Shown here: positions 8,147-12,370 of the stretch, piece after piece
Numbering within the stretch: position 1 is the stretch's first letter
Layout: every line of letters begins with the position of its first letter
Source of the DNA: Quisquiliibacterium sp.
Lineage (GTDB): Bacteria; Pseudomonadota; Gammaproteobacteria; Burkholderiales; Burkholderiaceae_E
Length of the DNA: 12,370 nt
Direction of reading: 5' to 3'
Assembly: GCA_023257915.1 (NCBI GenBank)
Contig: JALRBB010000478.1
Location: 1-12,370, forward strand
Position numbers and translations under genes: made by a program
Notes under the pieces: generated by a model
What the model saw: only the letters and a program-made list of their open reading frames with translations
What the model was told of the DNA's origin: nothing
Databases searched by the model: none

Positions 8147-8234
8147 TCCTATACGCTCGGCAAGAACTTAACTTGGATAGATCATCCTGCCGGTGTAAGA
8201 GCCACGAGGAAGTTGTGATCAGGTTTCGTGTCAC

Positions 8235-8241
8235 GGAGGGG
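8235..8241 (+). promoter_or_regulatory. Strong ribosome binding site of the large hybrid kinase
   Basis: GGAGGGG lies four bases before the ATG at 8246 (six from the end of its GGAGG). A GTG at 8228 in the same frame lies upstream of this site and has no ribosome site of its own, so 8246 is chosen. Confidence 0.85.
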
Positions 8242-8245
8242 ATTT

Positions 8246-11200
8246 ATGTTGAATCAAGAAAACGCGAAAATTTTGATGGTCTCCGAAGCACGATCGACTT
8301 TGCCGATGCAAGACGACGAGCACTTTTCGGCGATTGGGTGGCCTGTGTTTGAGTGGTTGTTTGCTGAGCCGCTAGATCCGTTACTTGAACAAATTTCATC
8401 CGGCAGTGTTGCTGCGATTTTGCTGCATTTGCCGGTTTCGTCATCCGGTGATCTTGTTGGCAGCTTGAGATGTCGTCATGCGGACGTACCGATCGTAGTG
8501 TTGCTCGATACTTCGAGCGCCGGACTCGAACAAACTCTCTATCAGCAGGGCGTCGATGCAGTAGTTTGTGCAAACACGCAAGGCATTCAAATGCTTTTGT
8601 TGGCGCATTTAGAATCAGCCATAAAGCGGTCGCGTGCAAGATCTAGTTGGCAGTCAGATCCGACTGTTTTGGGGGCATCACGTGACATCGCCGATCCGCA
8701 GACGCTGCGACATCAGCTCGTCGCGTGTGCCGATCAACTCGGACTGCTATCCAGGATGCTAGATCAGGCCGATCGAGCAATTTGTTTGATCGAACCCGAC
8801 TCATGGACGATTGAGTATGTCAACGAAGGCACTTGTAAAGCGTTCGGGTACTCCATCGATGACTTTCGAGGCATGGCGATCAAGACGATAGCGCCGCTAT
8901 CGACACCGGACCGGAAGGGGTATTTACTTGCAACGTTACGTAGTGCCGAGAGAAATCGTTTTAGGTTTTTCGATACCCTTCGACGTTCGAATGGTAGTGA
9001 CTTTCGGGCCGAGATTGACATGCAAATCATCCGCGATCCACGCGTAGGCGAGCGAATCATCGCTGTGGTCTTGGATGTCACCGATCAAATAAATCGTGAG
9101 GAGGCCCTAAAGCAGGCGGTCCGGCGGGCTCGGAATGCTGAACGTGCAAAGGGAGAGTTTTTGGCTACGGTGAGCCATGAGTTGCGCACACCGCTTAATG
9201 CGATGCTCGGTACCTTGTACCAGTTGCAGAAATCTGAACTTTCCAATCACAGTGTCATCCGTGTCAAAAGGTTGGATCAGGCGGCACGGCATCTGAAGAA
9301 TCTGTTAGATGACATTCTTGATCTTTCTAAACTGGAGGATGGCAGCATGCAACTGCGCACCGAACCGTTTTCGGTGCCCGACTTCGTTACAGATCTGCGC
9401 GATATGTTTTCAGACCTCGCGCAGACCAAGGGTTTGAATTTTCTGATATCCGTTGAGCAAGTTGAGCCTGAGTTGATTGGGGATGAACTTCGCCTGAAAC
9501 AGGCTGTGATCAATCTGCTGGGTAACGCGATCAAATTCACTGATGACGGCGAAATTGAGCTGAAACTCCGGCAACGGGTGGTTGACCCTCATCATGTCGA
9601 GTTACAGTTATCGGTGCGTGACACCGGTCCAGGCTTATCGAAGGCTCAGCGGTCCCAGATCTTTGAACCCTTTGTGCAACTAGAGCTAGGCGCCAGGGGG
9701 CCGGAAAAGGGGACCGGGCTCGGTCTATCCATTGTGCAGCGCGTCGCGGAAGCGATGGACGGTGAGGCACATGTTTTGGCAACTTCGGACGAGGGGAGCA
9801 CATTCTCCTTCACCGGGCGCTTGGGGGTGGCGGCGCACACATCAACCAAGTTTAGTTTTTCGTATGACGCTCGTCGATTCTTCGCTCAGGTACAGTCATC
9901 AAAATCTCGGCCAGACCTTGGCTTGAAACCCGAAGTATCCGCCTTGGGTTCTGATGTTGCGACTGATCCGCGTAAACAGATTGAGGCGCAGTTTTCTGGC
10001 GCACGGGTACTGATCGTCGAAGACGATGAACTCACCAGCTTGATATTTCTGGACCTGCTCACGTCTGCTGGATTATTGGTCGATTTGGCAAGTGATGGCG
10101 CTGCTGCTCTCGCACGATTTGCGCAGGAACCCAAACCTAGCGTGATTTTGATGGACATGCGGATGCCGGGCATGGACGGTCCGCAAGCAACTGCAGCGAT
10201 TCGAAGGAAAACTACAGGCCTCACACTGCCAATCATTGGTATGTCGGCAAATGCCACTAGAAGCGATCAACAAGCTTTTGCTGTTGCAGGCGCAACGATG
10301 TTTCTTCCGAAGCCTATTGAACCGGACGCTCTATTTGCGGCGATGCTTTACGCCTTGCAGCTTTCGAACCAAGCTGTGCTCTCCGAGAAAAATCGGCTAC
10401 TAGCGTTAAAGAAAACTGGCTGGCTGGACACTGCCCCTGATCCGGGGCTCGACGAAATTGTCAGTCAGGCAGCCGCGGTTTGCCAGACCCCGATCGGGTT
10501 GGTTTCATTAGTTGACGAACATCGTCAGTGGTTCAAATCTCGAATTGGTCTTGATGCTCAGGAAACTCCGAGAGAGTTTGCATTTTGTGCTCATGCAATC
10601 TATCAAACAGAAGACCTGATGATTGTCAACGACGCTAGGGTGGACCCGCGCTTTTCTGATAACCCTCTTGTCCTTAATGATCCAAACATTCGATTCTATG
10701 CAGGTGCTCCGATTCGTACTCACGACGGAAATTCGATCGGTACTTTGTGCGTTATCGACCAGGTGCCTCGAGTTCTGAATCCTCAGCAGAAACATGAGTT
10801 TTTACAGCTAGCGCGGAAGGTTGAAGAAAGGCTGAATAGCGGAAGCTTGATCGAAGTTTCAAACTATCAATTGCGAAAACTTGGAACGGATGAGTTAGAA
10901 ATCAGCGAGCGTATTCGTGAGCGTTACGAAGGCAATGTAGTTTTGTTAGTTGAAGACGACCCGCTTACGGCAGAAATTTGCAGTGAATTGTTGATAGTGG
11001 CAGGCTTGGTCGTTCAACATGTCGCGAATGGGTCCGAGGCGTTACAGGCCATGGAAAAAGGGAATCCGCCTGCCGTAATCTTGATGGATATGAATATGCC
11101 GGTGATGGGGGGGGTTGAAGCGACGGCAGCAATTCTTGCCTTACCCGCGATGAGCAACGTGCCGATTATCGGGATGTCTGCGAATGCTTTTAATTCAGAT

Positions 11201-11701
11201 CGGCAGGCTTGTTTGCAGGCGGGCATGACCCGCTTTCTCGCCAAACCTATAGATCCGGACGAGCTATACCGGGATTTGTTTTTTGTCTTGGAGGGTACGA
11301 GCACAGATTTGCTCTCTGACGTGCAAAAGAATGCCTCGCTTCTATCAAGGCAAACGGATGTCAACTCGCCTTGCGATGTCAACGCTGCATCCAGGCGCTG
11401 GTCGGATCGGGCGCTTTACTTTCGTATGCTCAAGAAGTTCCGAGAAAACTATCGAGGTGCTGCGTCTGAGCTTAAGACTTTGCCTGCCGTCGAGGGAGTG
11501 ATGCTTTCCCATCGCATCAAAGGGACCGCTCTGATGCTTTGTTTGCAAAGCGTGGCGAGATGCTCGGCGATCACCGAGATTGCATTCGAGGCTAATGCAC
11601 CGGCCGCCGAGCATCTTGATGATCTGGAGGCTGCGCTTGAAGAAGCTTTCGACTGGATCGATAGTCTGGAGCGGGATGCAGATATCATCCTCACATTATG
11701 A
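8246..11701 (+). CDS. Large hybrid histidine kinase: pseudoREC-PAS-HisKA-HATPase-REC-GAF-REC-Hpt
   Basis: A 1151-residue soluble phosphorelay kinase with no visible membrane segment. Residues 5-125 have a receiver-like pattern, but the phosphoacceptor position is His61 (ILLHLP) and the conserved Lys is absent. PAS spans about 165-285. HisKA has SHELRTPLN with His311; the ATPase domain shows NLLGNAIKF, DTGPGLS and GTGLGLS. The first true receiver (about 590-705) has Asp637 in LMDMRMP. A GAF domain (about 716-865) includes FCAHAI, DPRFSDNPLV, IRFYAGAP and GTLCVID. The second receiver (about 895-1016) has Asp948 in LMDMNMP. The C-terminal Hpt has SHRIKG with His1089. A full His-Asp-His relay is therefore present in one chain, but no DNA-binding or enzymatic output. 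The signals sensed by PAS and GAF are unknown. Base composition is clearly lower in GC than its neighbours. A G8 run lies in the second receiver. The stop overlaps the next start by ATGA. Confidence 0.95.
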   Translation: MLNQENAKILMVSEARSTLPMQDDEHFSAIGWPVFEWLFAEPLDPLLEQISSGSVAAILLHLPVSSSGDLVGSLRCRHADVPIVVLLDTSSAGLEQTLYQQGVDAVVCANTQGIQMLLLAHLESAIKRSRARSSWQSDPTVLGASRDIADPQTLRHQLVACADQLGLLSRMLDQADRAICLIEPDSWTIEYVNEGTCKAFGYSIDDFRGMAIKTIAPLSTPDRKGYLLATLRSAERNRFRFFDTLRRSNGSDFRAEIDMQIIRDPRVGERIIAVVLDVTDQINREEALKQAVRRARNAERAKGEFLATVSHELRTPLNAMLGTLYQLQKSELSNHSVIRVKRLDQAARHLKNLLDDILDLSKLEDGSMQLRTEPFSVPDFVTDLRDMFSDLAQTKGLNFLISVEQVEPELIGDELRLKQAVINLLGNAIKFTDDGEIELKLRQRVVDPHHVELQLSVRDTGPGLSKAQRSQIFEPFVQLELGARGPEKGTGLGLSIVQRVAEAMDGEAHVLATSDEGSTFSFTGRLGVAAHTSTKFSFSYDARRFFAQVQSSKSRPDLGLKPEVSALGSDVATDPRKQIEAQFSGARVLIVEDDELTSLIFLDLLTSAGLLVDLASDGAAALARFAQEPKPSVILMDMRMPGMDGPQATAAIRRKTTGLTLPIIGMSANATRSDQQAFAVAGATMFLPKPIEPDALFAAMLYALQLSNQAVLSEKNRLLALKKTGWLDTAPDPGLDEIVSQAAAVCQTPIGLVSLVDEHRQWFKSRIGLDAQETPREFAFCAHAIYQTEDLMIVNDARVDPRFSDNPLVLNDPNIRFYAGAPIRTHDGNSIGTLCVIDQVPRVLNPQQKHEFLQLARKVEERLNSGSLIEVSNYQLRKLGTDELEISERIRERYEGNVVLLVEDDPLTAEICSELLIVAGLVVQHVANGSEALQAMEKGNPPAVILMDMNMPVMGGVEATAAILALPAMSNVPIIGMSANAFNSDRQACLQAGMTRFLAKPIDPDELYRDLFFVLEGTSTDLLSDVQKNASLLSRQTDVNSPCDVNAASRRWSDRALYFRMLKKFRENYRGAASELKTLPAVEGVMLSHRIKGTALMLCLQSVARCSAITEIAFEANAPAAEHLDDLEAALEEAFDWIDSLERDADIILTL
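11107..11114 (+). repeat. G8 homopolymer inside second receiver domain
   Basis: Eight consecutive G, encoding the Gly-Gly after MPVM, seven codons past the phosphoacceptor Asp948. Receivers usually have MDG here, so an Asp-to-Gly change created the run. Gain or loss of one G would shift the frame and remove the rest of the receiver and the Hpt. Confidence 0.9.
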
Positions 11702-12370
11702 GGATTCAAGCACCGGTCAAGTGGCCTGCCTCGCTGTGGGCGTCAGTCACTGCGCCGTCACCGGCGTGGCCGCAGCTCCAGGGGGAGATCGCAGCCGATG
11801 TCGTCGTGATCGGCGCCGGATTCTCCGGACTGTCGACCGCACTGCATCTGGCAAAGGCCGGCGTGTCGGTGGCGGTTCTCGAGGCCGCCGAGCCTGGCTG
11901 GGGGGCGTCCGGACGCAACAACGGTCAGGTGATCCCGACGCTCACACGGCCCGATCCGGAGCAGATCCTTGCGCGCCACGGTCAAGCCGGTGAGCGCTTC
12001 GTCCATCTGGTGCGCGACTGCGCTGATATCCTGTTTGCACTGGTACGCGCCGAGGGCATCGAAGCCGAGGCCGAGCAAAACGGCTGGATCCAGCCGGTGC
12101 ACTCACCCGGTCGGATCAAGATCGCCGAGCGTCGCGTTCGGCAGTGGGGCGCGGTCGGTGCGCCGGTCGAGATGCTGTCGGCACAGCAGGTGCGCGAGCG
12201 CACCGGTTCGGATGCCTGGTATGGCGGCTGGTGGAACCGTAGTGGCGGGCATGTGAATCCGCTGGCTCTCGCGCGCGGCTTGGCGCTGGCTGCGCAGCGG
12301 GCCGGCGCGCAGATCTTTGCGCGCTCGCCGGTCTGCGGGTTTGTGCGCGAACCGCAAGGCGGCAGCGCCC
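11698..12370 (+). CDS. FAD-dependent oxidoreductase, DAO/PuuB-like (3' end outside window)
   Basis: The frame is open to the right edge, giving 224 N-terminal residues. They include the FAD-binding GAGFSG (residues 39-44) preceded by ADVVVI, with Glu62 at the end of the second strand (VAVLEA) as expected for binding the ADP ribose. PGWGASGRNNGQVIP follows, a hallmark of the glycine/D-amino-acid oxidase group that includes gamma-glutamylputrescine oxidase PuuB and related OrdL proteins. Family members oxidise amines or amino acids with FAD; the substrate here is unknown because the C-terminal half is missing. Start: ATG at 11698 overlaps the kinase stop (ATGA). The SLW...ADVVVIG spacing fits family N-termini. 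No separate ribosome site is evident, so translation is probably coupled to the kinase. GC content returns to the high level of the rest of the window. Confidence 0.9.
   Translation, partial: MRIQAPVKWPASLWASVTAPSPAWPQLQGEIAADVVVIGAGFSGLSTALHLAKAGVSVAVLEAAEPGWGASGRNNGQVIPTLTRPDPEQILARHGQAGERFVHLVRDCADILFALVRAEGIEAEAEQNGWIQPVHSPGRIKIAERRVRQWGAVGAPVEMLSAQQVRERTGSDAWYGGWWNRSGGHVNPLALARGLALAAQRAGAQIFARSPVCGFVREPQGGSA

Larger units (their letters stand above)
7961..8245. other. Divergent intergenic region between VOC gene and hybrid kinase
   Basis: These 285 bases separate two diverging genes and must hold both promoters. The half near the kinase is A+T-rich, with an A8 run at 8133-8140. I found no convincing -35/-10 pair for the VOC gene, no strong inverted repeat, no LexA box and no small gene with a good ribosome site. 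Confidence 0.6.

Noticed and set aside
11580..11993. Open frame of 137 codons spanning the kinase end and the oxidoreductase start
   Set aside because: It is in another frame across two genes with clear domain evidence (Hpt and FAD-binding motif).

Overview
The window is high-GC proteobacterial DNA, roughly 60-70% GC in the lines I counted by hand, except for one lower-GC gene. A CTG-N10-CAG LexA box in front of dnaE2 and the multidomain hybrid histidine kinases fit a gamma- or betaproteobacterium. I cannot name the genus. No tRNA, rRNA, transposase, integrase or CRISPR array was seen.

Layout: (1) 1-2006, +: 3' part of a hybrid histidine kinase (PAS-PAS-HisKA-HATPase-REC); the gene runs off the left edge. 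(2) 2036-5413, -: dnaE2, the error-prone DNA polymerase, convergent with (1), with a perfect 7-bp inverted repeat between the stop codons. A near-consensus LexA box touches its start codon. (3) 5588-7090, +: a type I Baeyer-Villiger monooxygenase of the EthA kind, divergent from dnaE2. (4) 7106-7960, -: a glyoxalase-like VOC-fold protein, convergent with (3), with 15 bases between. (5) 8246-11701, +: a 1151-residue hybrid kinase with the order degenerate receiver-PAS-HisKA-HATPase-REC-GAF-REC-Hpt. (6) 11698 to the right edge, +: the N-terminal part of an FAD-dependent oxidoreductase of the DAO/PuuB-like type, overlapping (5) by ATGA.

The two kinases are clearly related in kinase core and receivers, yet differ in base composition, with (5) much richer in A+T. 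Neither carries a DNA-binding output domain and no separate response regulator is present. Kinase (1) ends at its receiver, so its phosphate must go to an Hpt protein elsewhere; the Hpt of (5) is one candidate. The stop-start overlap of (5) and (6) suggests the kinase is made together with an amine- or amino-acid-oxidising flavoenzyme. dnaE2 is SOS-controlled by its operator but lacks its usual partners imuA and imuB on its upstream side. The most unusual items are the architecture of kinase (5), its degenerate N-terminal receiver, and the LexA operator overlapping the dnaE2 start, which leaves room for only a very short or absent mRNA leader.
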